The notes under the pieces are model-generated. The model saw only the letters and a list, made by a program, of their open reading frames with translations. It had not been told where the DNA came from and did not search any database. A stretch of DNA of 64,000 nucleotides from Lytechinus variegatus (taxonomy: Eukaryota; Echinodermata; Echinoidea; Temnopleuroida; Toxopneustidae), in assembly GCF_018143015.1 (NCBI RefSeq), contig NC_054746.1, positions 26,781,205 to 26,845,204 of the forward strand. The letters run 5' to 3'. Position 1 is the first letter of the stretch. Every line of letters starts with the position of its first letter. Below are positions 20,886-32,169 of the stretch, piece by piece. Both the position numbers and the translations under genes were made by a program.

Positions 20886-23678
20886 TCACAGATACAAGTA
20901 TGAAGATAAAAGTAGTGCCCATGTTAATTTTAGACAATAGCTACACAGAATTCTATTTACTCCACTAGACATACTAAGACTGGTTTGGGTCACTGTAGAC
21001 TTGAAGTCACCATACTCATCGTGACACAAATCTGTCTCATTCAGACTCACAAGACTCATATTCCTCAAATACAATGGGTTCATACACTGATACAGATTGA
21101 CACCTGATAGCAAGAGCCATCTTTTAATCGATGTTGATTCGCAGTCACAGTTCCATGGATTTGGATCAAGGTAGACGGTCCGCGAGAGAACAGGTAGACT
21201 ACTTGGTAGAATCGATACGAGATGGTTGTTTCCAAGTCGTAGAATGAATCCACCCCTTTGGTTGATGAACGCAGACTCACTGATGTGATGTATCTGATTG
21301 TTTTCCAAATTAAGCTCTCCGATGTAAATACTACTTGCAAAAGTGTCAGGAGGGATACTTCTAATGTGATTGCTACTCAAATCAATATAGCGGATCCTTG
21401 GAATACCTTGGAACACCTCCTGTATTAGAAACTTGATTTCATTATTACTAAGAACCAGACTATCAAGGTCAGGGGCTGTTATTTTAGGTAAATTGATTAT
21501 ACCATTATCACTAAGGAACAGAATATCTAACGTAGGTAAATCAAAGGTGATATTTTCAGAGAACTTATGAAACATCGGGATGTTGGTCATTGACAACACT
21601 AGAAGAGATGTACTTTTCACCGTCAATGAATACGATAGAGTCATCGGATTTGAGTGGGATAAATGAAGATAAGCTAGATTGGTGAAATACTCACTTGGTA
21701 GCTGGTGAATCGGATTGCCTTCAAGTGACAAAATAATAAGTCTACAAGGATTGAACACATCGGCGGAAATATATCGTATCATATTCCAATCGAGGAACAC
21801 ATAATTTAGATAACATGTAAAGTCACATTGCTCAATACTTGCATTGAAGCAAATCGAGGTTCTTTCCAAAGATAAAATGCGATTGTTGGAACAATGAAAT
21901 GTTTCAGTTGTCAAAGGGAGGCTCATATTCGTCAATATGCTGCGTGAAAGTTCGGCGTCTGAAATATGCGGTAGTTCCTCACCAAATCGGAAACGAAAAT
22001 TAGAAATCATATTACCATCGATATTCAAATAACGTGGTTCTCCGATTTCATTCAATGATGTTAGAAAATTGTTTTGCAAGTTTAACTTTAAAAAATATTT
22101 TGAGCTTGAAATCGAAACATTGGTGATGGAATTATTGGCCACGCTGAAATACCACAAGTTTGTCAAATTATTCAAATCTTCTTTTCTGATACGTTCCAAG
22201 AGGTTTCCACTAAGATCCAGATAAAACAGTCTAGGAAAACTCGACAAGTCAGGGATCATCATCAAGTAGTTGCCTCGGATATCCAAATGCGTCAAATTAG
22301 TCGAACCCTGAAATGCGTATTTCTTGACCATCCGAATCTGGTTGTAAGATACATTTATATGGCTAAGGACATCAAGCTGCGTAAAATTCTCAAGAATTTG
22401 AAGTTGGTTACGAGACAGTGAAATGTATTGAAGTCTGTTGTGTTGATCAGAGTGTCCCCAATCTACAGTCTGAACTTTGTTATGAGACAAAGACAATCTC
22501 TCTAAACGAGGGAGTTTCCTAAGAAACGTAACATCTCCAATAGAGTTCCGATCCAGGTACAAAAACCTGAGACTGTGTGGATGATCATCATTCATCCTAC
22601 TATCGTTAATGCAATTATCAGAAATGTGAACTTCTTCGATCTTATAGTTGATCAGAAACAATCTTTGAAGATTAGGCATCATACACAAGTCCAGTGTGAA
22701 TGTGTTACTCACACGAGCATCTAAGATTTGAAGAGAGTCCTGTTCTTCTTGAAGAGGGTTTGCATTCAAGGTCAGAATTTGTATATTTCCGTTTTCATTC
22801 TGTACCATATTGGGTGTAGTTTTCAAATAATTTCCGTCGAGAAACAATTGAGTGATGCTGCTGTTCTTGCTAACCCATGATTCTGGGACAGCCGAAAGAT
22901 TGGCATATCTTATGTCTACGAAGAGCAAACCTTGAGGAACGATAGTAGAAGGAAATATCGCCCGAATGGGGTTTCCTGTAAGGATAAGTATTTTAAGCGA
23001 AATCAGTCCACTGAGGTCAGGTAGGAAACGAATTTTGTTATTACTTAAATTTATATTACTTAATTCATGTGCATGAACATTTTCATGAAGGTCGAAGTTT
23101 ATCAAGCAGTTAGATGTTGCTTTGAGATAAGTTATAGGTGGTGACAATGGAGATAACTTTGTAATAAAGTTGAAAGATAACTTAAGACTCAGTGGTTTGA
23201 CATTGGCAACGTCGTGAAAATCACCTGGGCCAAGATTACGTATGAAGTTTGATTCGAGGTGGAGGTGAAAAAGATTCGGTAGATTATGTATGGCTGATAT
23301 GTCAACAAGTCGATTATTCCTGAGACTGAGATCATATAGACGGCGAAGTCCTTGAAAGGCAAGTGGTTCCAAACTAGAAATTGTATTGTAGCCAAGACTC
23401 AATCGGCGAAGATACGAAAATGAGGAGAATGTGCCATCCTCAATAATACTGATCTTATTATTATCTAAGATGAACTTGTCAATATCCCTTGAAACATTGG
23501 CAGTTGGTACTGAAGTCAACAACCTGCTGTAGCAGATTACAGAACGGGCCGAGCATGAACATTCATCGGGGCAAGTAGCAATGCTTACAACTGAATGGTC
23601 CGATAAAACAGAAAAAGTAAGAAGTAAAAATAAAGCACCAAAGCGCCCTGATTGCCAGTAAAGAGTACAAGGCTTCAT
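20886..23678 (-). CDS. TLR-ectodomain-like LRR receptor 1 (no TIR), possibly GPI-anchored
   Basis: Intronless, 930 residues from the preferred ATG at 23678; the frame stays open to an upstream ATG at 23738. The chosen start gives a signal peptide (1 to about 33, core LFLLLTFSVL) directly before the cysteine N-cap (C36, C40, C42, C49: CPDECSCS). A solenoid of two dozen or more LRRs follows (LxxLxLxxNxL, e.g. LRRLSLGYNTISSL), then a C-cap (NPWNCDC onwards, 838-886) and a weakly hydrophobic tail (LTWALLLSSYLYL) at the end. There are many N-glycosylation sites. No TIR domain or cytoplasmic tail follows, so signalling would need a partner; the tail could be a GPI signal or a short anchor. Echinoderm LRR and Toll-like genes are commonly single-exon. 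Its 3' flank differs from genes 2 and 3 and holds a hairpin. Ligand unknown. Confidence 0.88.
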   Translation of the reverse strand: MKPCTLYWQSGRFGALFLLLTFSVLSDHSVVSIATCPDECSCSARSVICYSRLLTSVPTANVSRDIDKFILDNNKISIIEDGTFSSFSYLRRLSLGYNTISSLEPLAFQGLRRLYDLSLRNNRLVDISAIHNLPNLFHLHLESNFIRNLGPGDFHDVANVKPLSLKLSFNFITKLSPLSPPITYLKATSNCLINFDLHENVHAHELSNINLSNNKIRFLPDLSGLISLKILILTGNPIRAIFPSTIVPQGLLFVDIRYANLSAVPESWVSKNSSITQLFLDGNYLKTTPNMVQNENGNIQILTLNANPLQEEQDSLQILDARVSNTFTLDLCMMPNLQRLFLINYKIEEVHISDNCINDSRMNDDHPHSLRFLYLDRNSIGDVTFLRKLPRLERLSLSHNKVQTVDWGHSDQHNRLQYISLSRNQLQILENFTQLDVLSHINVSYNQIRMVKKYAFQGSTNLTHLDIRGNYLMMIPDLSSFPRLFYLDLSGNLLERIRKEDLNNLTNLWYFSVANNSITNVSISSSKYFLKLNLQNNFLTSLNEIGEPRYLNIDGNMISNFRFRFGEELPHISDAELSRSILTNMSLPLTTETFHCSNNRILSLERTSICFNASIEQCDFTCYLNYVFLDWNMIRYISADVFNPCRLIILSLEGNPIHQLPSEYFTNLAYLHLSHSNPMTLSYSLTVKSTSLLVLSMTNIPMFHKFSENITFDLPTLDILFLSDNGIINLPKITAPDLDSLVLSNNEIKFLIQEVFQGIPRIRYIDLSSNHIRSIPPDTFASSIYIGELNLENNQIHHISESAFINQRGGFILRLGNNHLVSILPSSLPVLSRTVYLDPNPWNCDCESTSIKRWLLLSGVNLYQCMNPLYLRNMSLVSLNETDLCHDEYGDFKSTVTQTSLSMSSGVNRILCSYCLKLTWALLLSSYLYL

Positions 23679-23738
23679 CCTGAGATCATTCCTCTTTCGA
23701 CAGCGCAGATATATGTGCCGAGTAACAGTATAGAGCAC

Positions 23739-24524
23739 ATTGAATGACCGAATGGAAATGTTGCGCGGAGAAGTGAGTGCTATCCTTCGATTTTGTAAAA
23801 TTGCACGATGATAATTGGTGGAAAAAATCAGATATAACTAGGGCCAGGAACTAGGGTAGGAGCTAACTGGGGTTTTTGTGGGTGTGATTTCTTTTCTTTT
23901 TTTTATAGAGGATGATCGAAATACCTAGATAAGGTGACGTCACTTCCTTTTCAATCGAATTTTTAGGCGTATTCAAGAGTTACACATGACACAGGCTTTT
24001 TTATAGCTTTCTTTTTTTATTTTCCTCTCTCTTTTGCCTTTTCTCCTCTTTATTACACTAATTCATTTTCAGTGTATCTCAGATGGTTGAGCCAAGATAA
24101 GCTAACATTAGCATCTCCACATTTAACATTTACATAAAATACATATCCGGGCCTGTAAATGGATAAAAAGATATTGAGTGATAAATCACTTGTCAGTAAG
24201 AAATAATCTTAAAACCTCATAACTTTCAGAAGAAAATGAATTTGCTTTAATTGATTATTGTTTGAGTAAGGTCCGCATGAGGTACTTCAGGTGTTAGTTA
24301 CGATGTTCACCACTGGCGTTGACGGGGGTATTCATACGTGGGGGATCATTTTACCTTCGCTGGCATACGAAAATTACGTTTTCCATAATTTTGTGGATGT
24401 TTGTGTGTGAGAAAGTGTGATAAATTACATGTAAAATAGCTTTGCTAATCATTTTAATTAAATATTTGGTGATAGAAATGGGTATAAAGAATAAAAAATA
24501 TTGATGGTGATTATGAATATACGA
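23739..24524. other. 5' flank of LRR gene 1 (shared with gene 2)
   Basis: Nearly the same sequence lies upstream of gene 2 (36768-37490), including GATAATTGGTGGAAAAAATC and GATGATCGAAATACC. On the minus strand a TATA-like AGTTATATCTG near 23833-23843 precedes CCACCAATTATCATCG; both are conserved in gene 2. This is a plausible core promoter, but unproven. A possible AG acceptor lies just before the chosen ATG, so a 5' UTR intron cannot be excluded. Confidence 0.45.
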
Positions 24525-24550
24525 ATATATATATATATATATATATAAAT

Positions 24551-24594
<44 letters not shown>

Positions 24595-26389
24595 GTATAT
24601 CATAAAAGGTATAGTAAATGCCGTAGAAATGAAATCATAGATTTTAAAAGGAGCATAGCTCTCAAAAATGAAAGGTAAAGTCACACTCTTCGTCAGTGCC
24701 CATGACGTGACAAAAAAAAGAGAATTAAAAAAAAATCCGTTTCTGAAACAGTCGTGAAAATGTTACGATATACTGCAACAAATAACAATTAAATAATATG
24801 AAATTTGATTTCCCTTTCTTTTAATACAGGAAATACAAGTATATTAGCCAACAAAATTAAAACAAAATATCTTACAACAATCTCTTGAAGTATCCGATGT
24901 ACAATTCAGGGTTGTAGTTCACAGTTATGATAGTCCAGTATAATCCAAATAAGATCCAAGTTGGTTGGCGAAAATTCACAATGGTGGCGATGATGAAACT
25001 GATGTTGAAGCACGATGAATAACAATCGAGTCACTGTAGCGAGTTGAAATGTCCGTGAAATCAGGGGCGTAGATAGCGGGGGGATGGGGGGATGCATCCC
25101 CCCAGAATTTTAGGTGGGGGGGATGGTGTGTACAATCATCCCCCCAGGTTTCTGTGGGGAAAGAAGCAAAATTATACAGTAATAAAGCAATGAATGCTAG
25201 TTAAAATCAATCAATAATAATAGCAGTAATAATCATAACGTACAGCAATGACAAACATGATCAAAATTGGACTTTTATTCAGAGTCAATCATCTTATATG
25301 CATTTACAACTTGCAAGTTTTAAGTAATAACAACTGTCTTGCGTCGTCATATACATTTAAGGATCGTTATTCAGAGTTTCACCAAGTACATTTCCTTATA
25401 ATAATTATGTGTTTGCAAAGGAGATAAGTTCAAAATATTTCATTACAGATTTAAGAAAGTGTCGCTTAATCACTCCCTTTCAGAGCAATTGCTTTCATAA
25501 CACATTAACACTGTTCAAACGAATTAATAAGAAATTACCTATACACATACACTGACCCTTTTCCCTGCTGGCCATGTCCTCAACCCCTACTTTGCAAAGG
25601 AAAGGTGAAAATTTTCAGTCTCTAAGGAGCGAATTAGTAAATGAATGATTTTGGAATGAAAGTGCAAATTTTGGATGGCCTCAGTGATATCCGGTTATTT
25701 TCACTCAATATTCACTCCTTAAAGAGTGAACTATTTCACTAATTTTTTCAGAGTACTTTGCGCTTTTCAAAGAAGGTAGAATCATCCAATATATAGACAT
25801 GCCTTAATTCACGAAGGCAGATTGAATCAATCCATGGATAAGATTAATTTATGGTCTAAGATCACAGAACAAGCCTAACTCGACCCTCAGCGTGTTCATT
25901 GTCGGTAATTTTAAACAGAGTGTGCTTATCATTTTAGTGTCCGCATATCTGCACGTGGATAAGAAATATAATGTTGAGCTTTTTTTATTTTACCCCTATT
26001 ACTATAATTGTAATTGATATTTTTTTAGCTATTTGGCTGTTTATTTGTTTATTTAGTAAAATAAGGAATACTAGTTATTCTAGATCATGTTTAGCAGGAC
26101 TGTCATGACCAAGATGATAACTAGACATCCGACAAATGACATTTCTCTTATGATCATCTTTACTCATTGTCATTAATCAAACAAAAGATTACTGCCATGA
26201 AAAATGTGCAAGGAAGTTTGTTTATTACTGGATGCCCTGTTTATTGCTGAAAGCAAAGTGATTAAAAGACACACGAGATAATCCATGAGGCAGATCGTGT
26301 TATTTTGTTATCTTTAACTCGTCTGCTTTGGCCCATGATATTTTGTTTTTATCGAGTACGTTATCTCCTTCATTCTTTATATTTATATA

Positions 26390-26430
<41 letters not shown>
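24525..26430. other. Gene-1-block-specific stretch between two (TA)n tracts
   Basis: Bounded by TA microsatellites (24525-24600 and 26393-26430). The paralogous block at 37490-37640 lacks this ~1.8 kb. It contains the inverted-repeat partner at 24618-24715, a GGGGCGTAGATAGCGGGG phrase with C/G runs at 25065-25150, and otherwise AT-rich sequence without genes. Confidence 0.65.
24618..24715 (-). repeat. Inverted-pair repeat, right member
   Basis: Reverse complement of 20571-20665 with moderate divergence (GAGAGCTATGCTCC, CTTTACCTTTCATTTTTGAG on the minus strand). Confidence 0.65.
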
Positions 26431-26433
<3 letters not shown>

Positions 26434-26485
26434 CATTGAAACAAAAGGTCATTTAATATAACAGCATCTAAACATAGAATATGAA

Positions 26486-26903
26486 TTAAAGTGGAAGTTT
26501 ACCCTGGAGAAAAAAATAAAAAATATTGATGTAGGTTTGAGAAGAATTCATTAAAGATTAAGAAAGTTATATGAATTCTAAATGTTATGTGATATAAGAT
26601 GCATACGTTTCAAGATTTTTATTGTTCGTGATGAGTTTTGTTTTCTTTTAAAGGGGTGTGAAAATATCTGTCTATTGATATACTGAAGGTACAGTAAAAA
26701 CCGTTTTCATTTTTTCAGAGAAAGTGACATTTCATTTATTTTTCACCATACAATATATAAGAAAGCTGTTCGTACGTGACGTAGCAAATCAAATAATTAA
26801 AAATCTATTTACCCTTTAATTGTTTGATAGGTTTTCCTCAAACCTTCGGCATTATTTTTATTACCTTTCCTACTTTTTTTGTCAGGGTGAACTTTCCCTT
26901 TAA
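26486..26903. mobile_element. TTAA-flanked MITE, second family, copy 1
   Basis: The left end AAGTGGAAGTTTACCCTGG and the right end, reverse-complemented, AAGGGAAAGTTCACCCTGAC are inverted. TTAA lies on both sides (26486-26489, 26900-26903). No coding capacity. It is present at the same place in the gene 2 block, so insertion predates the block duplication. Confidence 0.8.
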
Positions 26904-27029
26904 AATATGAAATATGCATAAAACGTAAAATAGAAAGTAAAAAGGATTATGAATGGAAGTAAAAAGGGGGAAGCACACACACCCTCACCCACACACAACA
27001 CACAAAACGCGCACACGCTAGATTTCAGT

Positions 27030-27352
27030 AGCCTGCAGGATAGTTCGAAAAATCTAATAATAATGATCATAATAACGGTATATTTTCCCCAGGGTAGCCA
27101 CTTCAGTTTCGAAAACTGTTCTCCCAGCGGGCCCTGCTATTATTATTACCCGGCTAAGCTAGGCTACCCATTCAGGTGCACACAGCTTTTAAAGAACCAT
27201 TTCCTGTCGGTACTTACTTACCTCAACTGGGTTAAGTGCAGCACAGTGTGGATAAATTTCTTGCTGAAGGAAAACACGCCACGTCTAGGATTCGAATCCA
27301 CCACCCTCTGTTTGAAAGACGAGAGTCAGAACTACTAGACCACGACGCGCCC
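27030..27352 (-). mobile_element. tRNA-derived SINE
   Basis: The tRNA-like head lies at about 27350-27277 (minus): A box TGGTCTAGTAGTT, B box GGATTCGAATCC, partly paired acceptor ends. The body contains CACACTGTGCTGCACTTAAC and GGGCCCGCTGGGAGAAC, and ends near AT-rich ATTATTATTAG. The same element in the same orientation lies at 38565-38852, so it predates the block duplication. The product would be a non-coding Pol III RNA moved by LINE machinery. Confidence 0.75.
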
Positions 27353-27599
27353 GTTCAATGGGTCGCGCAAATTTTAAGTGAACGAAAGGCTCCTTAGCAA
27401 AGATTTGTTTTTTTTTTACAATTGGAATGTCAAAGTTTCTTCTAGTATTATAACTACTTTTCTGAATTTGAAATCTGTTTAAAAGATATCGTGGTGCATT
27501 AGATCGATGTATTTCATGCATTATTATTGCCTCCCTTTTTCTAAACTTTGTTGTTACATTATCTAACTTGTGTATTATGAATGATTAGATAGTGGAAGA

Positions 27600-28340
27600 A
27601 CGAGGCTTGAGTTTCAAGACTGACCTTAGAGCCCTATTTTATAACATATGTAGCTTACCTAGAAGAGTTACGCGTGAATTACTGTTTACACTATCACGCT
27701 AATCGAAATAATACTGAATCGTTAATTTATCAGTGTTTATAAAATAAGGTTGCCTGCTGTTGTGAAATAAAGTTTCGAATCCAAGGCCACTTTTCTTCAA
27801 ACAGACTGAACGTGCAAATTCCAATCAATGTTTTCGTCAATAATCATACCGAGATATTTGCAATGAGTAAACGCTTGCAGACTTGAAGTGATATTCATAG
27901 TAGGATGCAACCTTCTTTTTTATTTCTGTTAGGAACAAATTACCATATATTCACACTTATACATTTAATTTAAGCTTGTTAGAGGCCAGCCACTGTGAAA
28001 CTTATTTTTTATGTCTTCATTGAGTGAACGTTGATCATGTTCAGGATTTGCATCCCTATGGTAAAAACACGTGTGATGTGCATAAAACTATACCTGAGAA
28101 TGTTGCACAGAATTGGGGAAAATCATTGACATAAAAAGCAAACAATGTCGGACCAATTATTGATCCTTGTGGAATTCCACACTTGGTTTTATTTGAGACT
28201 TAACTCCATTTAAACTAACATACTGCTCTTGCGATCTTAAATAATCCCTACATCAATCTATTTCTTTGGGAGACATGCCTAAATAGTTCATTTTAGTGAG
28301 CAGAACACATTGGTCTATTGAACCAACTGCTCTTACAGAC
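27600..28340 (-). pseudogene. LINE reverse-transcriptase relic
   Basis: The minus strand encodes broken but clear RT pieces: KMNYLGMSPKEID, QYVSLNGVKS, then (another frame) KCGIPQGSIIGPTLFAFYVN, and further on an ISRYDY...NIDWN-type segment. This matches CR1-like elements. Many stops and shifts show an old insertion, shared with the gene 2 block. Confidence 0.8.
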
Positions 28341-28679
28341 AAGCTCTGTGGTAGAACCATTATTCATGTTTAGGATTATCGTCAGTTAAGTTCAAGAGAG
28401 AAAAGAGGTGATGAAATTCTGAGTGATTGTCGCTTAATCATCATTCAGGAATTTGTGAACTTGTTTCAGTACTGAGGCAAGTATAAGATATAAATTTGGA
28501 CATTCTCAGTTTGAGAACTCATTTGAAGGATTATCGTGGTCATTCCTATTGACATCTAAACAAGCAGTCTGCACGGCCCATGTGTGACATTTTGTACATT
28601 GTATACCTTTTTGATATGTTTCAACAGGTTTGCAACTTACATAAGCAAAACCTTCAACATATTAACAGGAGGAAAAATA

Positions 28680-28692
28680 CAAACACACTCTT

Positions 28693-28760
<68 letters not shown>
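28680..28760. repeat. (CA)n(TA)n(TG)n microsatellite
   Basis: Self-complementary run of CA, TA and TG dinucleotides; the paralogous block has a shorter version at 40200-40240. Confidence 0.9.
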
Positions 28761-29152
28761 AAAGCTTTACATGTACAACAGCTTTGTTCTCTTCATCCAT
28801 GTACAACATTCATTACATGTACAACAACCATTGTTCTCTTCATCCATTTCTTTACAATATTTAAATAAAAAAAGAGTTGCCAAAAGCTGTTGTACATGTA
28901 AAGCTTTACACATTTGTATTTCTTCTCCCATACGTGTACTGTATCAAAGCAATAGCTTTGATCCAGCTGAGGCATGGCGGCTTGTCATAGTTCAAAACTC
29001 ACCTTCACCCGACAAAGAAAAATATAATTGGTATAGTGTCGAAAATCTGTCTATCTGACGGTCAATCGGATCTGGCTCGCCCTAACCACTAACCCGTCTC
29101 TGTGGTCTAGTGGTTAAGGCACCGGCGTTCAAAGCTGGGGGCCCGGTGTGCG
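28760..29152 (+). repeat. tRNA-containing dispersed repeat, truncated copy
   Basis: Includes GTTGTACATGTAAAGCTTTA, CAGCTGAGGCATGGCGGC, CTATCTGACGGTCAATCGG and a tRNA-like start at 29096 (GTCTCTGTGGTCTAGTGG). It is cut within the T arm at about 29150, where the 29153-29520 repeat begins. Fuller copies lie at 30340-30765 (minus), 30766-31190 and 40256-40560. Confidence 0.75.
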
Positions 29153-29520
29153 ACATGTGCGAAGTTTCATGAAATAACTTTTGGCAGAAGTAACAAAAAC
29201 AGTCCATGAAACAAACTTTCATTTCATATTTGTGAAAATTTGACTTCTTCTCTCATAGACTTGTGTACATTATGGGTGCATACGTTTAAGAATAAGTAAC
29301 CCCTTATTCAATATGGTGGAACTTTTTTTCAAGGCTGTCTTTAGCAATGTAATTTGGCAGTAATGTTCATCACCCTATGGGCAGAATTCTGTGCAAAAAT
29401 GAAATCGATATGTTCATTCATGGCTGAGTGAGCACGCATCAAAGTGGGAAAATTGGTATTTTCAATGTCACAGACTCATTTTAAAGGGTAATAAAGTGAA
29501 TATTGAGGGCGAATTCGGTT
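29153..29520 (-). repeat. Dispersed repeat (inverted copy of 8757-9130)
   Basis: Reverse complement of 8757-9130 over its length: ACTTCTGCCAAAAG, CATGTGTACATTATGG-like and AAATGAGTCTGTGACATTG blocks. No coding potential. Confidence 0.75.
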
Positions 29521-29809
29521 TCAAATGTTTTTTTATCATCCATCATTTCTATCACCACACACTTTCCGAACTTTAAACATATTTTTCATGGTTGAGCGAG
29601 CACATTCGAAAACTTAGGAATGAATACTCTTTATACGGCTTAATTTCTCATGATCAGTTGAATTTATGGGCAAATCAGTGGTGGATCCAGAATTTTAAAA
29701 TGGGGAGGGGCCTATAATCGGGGGAGCCACCAACATTTTCAAATTTTAAAATGATCTAATAAGTTGTATAGGATAACACCATTAACCCCTATGATGATAC
29801 GTCACAATA
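29521..29809. other. No gene recognised
   Basis: AT-rich, with a GGTGGATCCAGAATTTTAAA phrase near 29683 typical of the ends of G/C-run repeats. Nothing coding. Confidence 0.4.
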
Positions 29810-29990
29810 CAGGGGCCGCGGAAAGGGTTTCAAAGTGGGGGGGGGGGACTGAGCCAAAAGTGGGGGATGGGGGCTGACCATGCAAGAAATCACAATCGTT
29901 TGGTAATTTTTACATTTTTGCACATGCTTTTTGAAAAAAGTGGGGAGCTGAACCCCCCCCCCCCCACCTCCCCCGCTTCCGCAGCCCCTG
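29810..29990. mobile_element. Short MITE, CAGGGGC ends
   Basis: Inverted ends CAGGGGCCGCGGAA and CAGGGGCTGCGGAA (reverse-complemented right end) with G and C runs inside them. About 180 bp, no coding. CAATA lies on both sides, but a clean 8-bp duplication was not found, so the superfamily is open. Confidence 0.6.
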
Positions 29991-30339
29991 CAATACAATG
30001 TGCTCACTCAACCATGAACATACGATATCAAATTTGTGTGTGGAGTGACTAAATGATGGATAGTAAAACAGTATAACACCATAAAATTCACCTAAAATCA
30101 GGTTTTTGTCCAACTTTGTATTTGCACAATCTGAAACACGACTCTTGTGACTTACAAAAATGGTCATTTTCAATTCAATCTTTGATTACTCATGCATGAC
30201 TCAACTGATCAATCTCATATTTCTCCAGGAGTTGCCTAATGAGTGTAGAAAACCACCTTCGAAATATCATATCTCAAAATAATTCCGTTCAAAAGTTACA
30301 GCAATTTGATTTAGGGGGGACTTACTTTTTTTGTTGTGT

Positions 30340-30765
30340 GTATATATATATATATATATATTGTAAAGAAATGGATGAAGAGAACAATGGTAGGCGTAGC
30401 TTAAATCAAGGTTCCCCAGAGCTATCTACCCTTTGGAAAAATTGGTGATGCGGAAAAAATGTCTCTGCCGGGAATCGAACCTGGGCCCCCAGCTTTGAAC
30501 GCCAGTGCCTCAAACACTAGACCACAGAGACGGGTTAGTGTTTAGGGCGAGCCAGATCCGATTGACCGTCAGATAGACAGATTTTCGACACTATACCAAT
30601 TATATTTTCCTTTGTCGGGTGAAGGTGAGTTTTGAACAATGACAAGCCGCCATGCCTCAGCTGGATCGAAGCTATTGCTTTGATACAGTACACGTATGGG
30701 AGAAGAAATACAAATGTGTAAAGCTTTACATGTACAACAGCTTTTGGCAACTCTTTTTTATTTAA
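30340..30765 (-). repeat. tRNA-containing dispersed repeat, copy 2
   Basis: A fuller copy on the minus strand: about 240 bp of leader, the tRNA-like segment (30460-30531), then TTTTTTCCGCATCACCAA, AAGGGTAGATAGCTCTGGGG and a tail ending near TTTCTTTACAA. Unlike a classic SINE, the tRNA-like part is internal. Confidence 0.75.
30460..30531 (-). tRNA. tRNA-like segment (pseudogene), UCA loop
   Basis: 72 nt with acceptor GTCTCTG/CAGAGAC, A box TGGTCTAGTG, and a B box-like GGTTCGATTCC. The anticodon loop reads GTTCAAA, so UCA would be at positions 34-36. The D arm is mutated (GTGTTTGAG). A T-run follows. Confidence 0.55.
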
Positions 30766-31190
30766 ATATTTTAAAGAAATGGATGAAGAGAACAATGGTA
30801 GGCGTAGCTTAAATCAAGGTTCCCCAGAGCTATCTACCCTTTGGGAAAATTGGTGATGCCGAAAAAATGTCTCTGCCGGGAATCGAACCCGGGCCCCCAG
30901 CTTTGAACGCTGGTGCCTTAACCACTAGACCACAGAGACGGTTAGTAGCTAGGGCGAGCCCGATCCGATTGACCGTCAGATAGACAGATTTTCGATTCAA
31001 AGCTGGGGGCCCGGGTTCGATTCCCGGCAGAGACATTTTTCGGCATCACCAATTTTTCCAAAGGGTAGATAGCTCTGGGGAACCTTGATTCAAGCTACGC
31101 CTACCATTGTTCTCTTCATCCATTTCTTTACAATATTTAAATAAAAAAGAGTTGCCAAAAGCTGTTGTACATGTATAACTTTACACACAC
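30766..31190. repeat. Head-to-head palindrome of the tRNA-containing repeat
   Basis: The minus-oriented copy 30766-30985 is followed by a plus-oriented copy 30996-31190 that shares GGGTAGATAGCTCTGGGGAA, making inverted arms of nearly 200 bp. The complete tRNA-like segment is at 30868-30939 (minus); the plus arm has only its 3' half. Confidence 0.75.
30868..30939 (-). tRNA. tRNA-like segment (pseudogene), best-paired copy, UCA loop
   Basis: 72 nt: acceptor GTCTCTG/CAGAGAC perfect; anticodon stem CCAGC/GCTGG perfect; loop GTTCAAA; T arm CCGGG/CCCGG perfect; GGTTCGATTCC B box. A run of T follows on the sense strand. The inferred anticodon UCA would read UGA. Position 32 is G, unusual for tRNA. 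Embedded in a dispersed repeat, so probably not a normal tRNA gene. Confidence 0.6.
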
Positions 31191-32169
31191 ACACATATAT
31201 ATATATATATTTACATATATATGTATGTATATATATATATATATATATACATACATACATATATATTTAATGAGAGATCGCATGTATTATTTTCTCATTT
31301 TCATCTGTTTCACGATTTATAAACATAATAGTGCGTCCCACAAAAAAGAAATCGAGATTTATCGATGATTCATCATAACTGAATAACAAATGAATTAGAC
31401 AAATAACCTACCATTGTAAGGCTTAGAATCTCCTCTTTTATCTGAAATTTCTTACCTATTTCTCATTCACGCATGATTGAGTAAAACAATTTGAAGAGGG
31501 GATACCAAGCAGAGGTTTGCAGTGGTGTGACTACCTACCATGCTACCGGCGCCATCTATTGCAAGTTTTTACAGCGTTCCATCGTATGGGTGAGTGTGTG
31601 TGTGCGGGTGCGTTTGTGTGCGAGTGAATCCAGGGAACGGAAATGTTGACTTTTAAAATTGAAAATTTTATCTTGTAGATTTTGACATGTTATTGAAAAA
31701 AAGAACAATCATAATTATTTACTTATTATTTACTCATTACTCATTATTTACTTATTTATCTATTTTTCTCTTTCTCCTGTCCCTTTTTCGTTTGATTACA
31801 GAACTTTGTTTCTGGCAAGTTTCTCAAAGCCCTATCTTAATATATACCCGTGTTTGTGTGTGTGTATGAGTGTATATAATTATACATATGCCCTTGTACA
31901 TAATGTGAGTGTGTGTAAACATAAACTCCCACCTTATTGTTTATTTCAAAGTAAATTGCGAAGGAGGCATAATGACTTTTGATTCAAATAGAGTCATGTA
32001 AAATGAATAATAGCAATAATGATGATTAAATAATATGATAAAGAGAGTTTGATAATCACTATACGTTTACAACATAAAGAGTAAACCATTACATCGTACC
32101 TTTACATTAAAACTTTTGGAGTTATTGTACCAAGTTCATGCAATACCACCCATCCCCCCCCACTACACC

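Noticed and set aside
20886-23678. Complete Toll-like receptor
   Set aside because: No TIR domain follows the C-cap; the frame stops after a short hydrophobic tail in all three copies.
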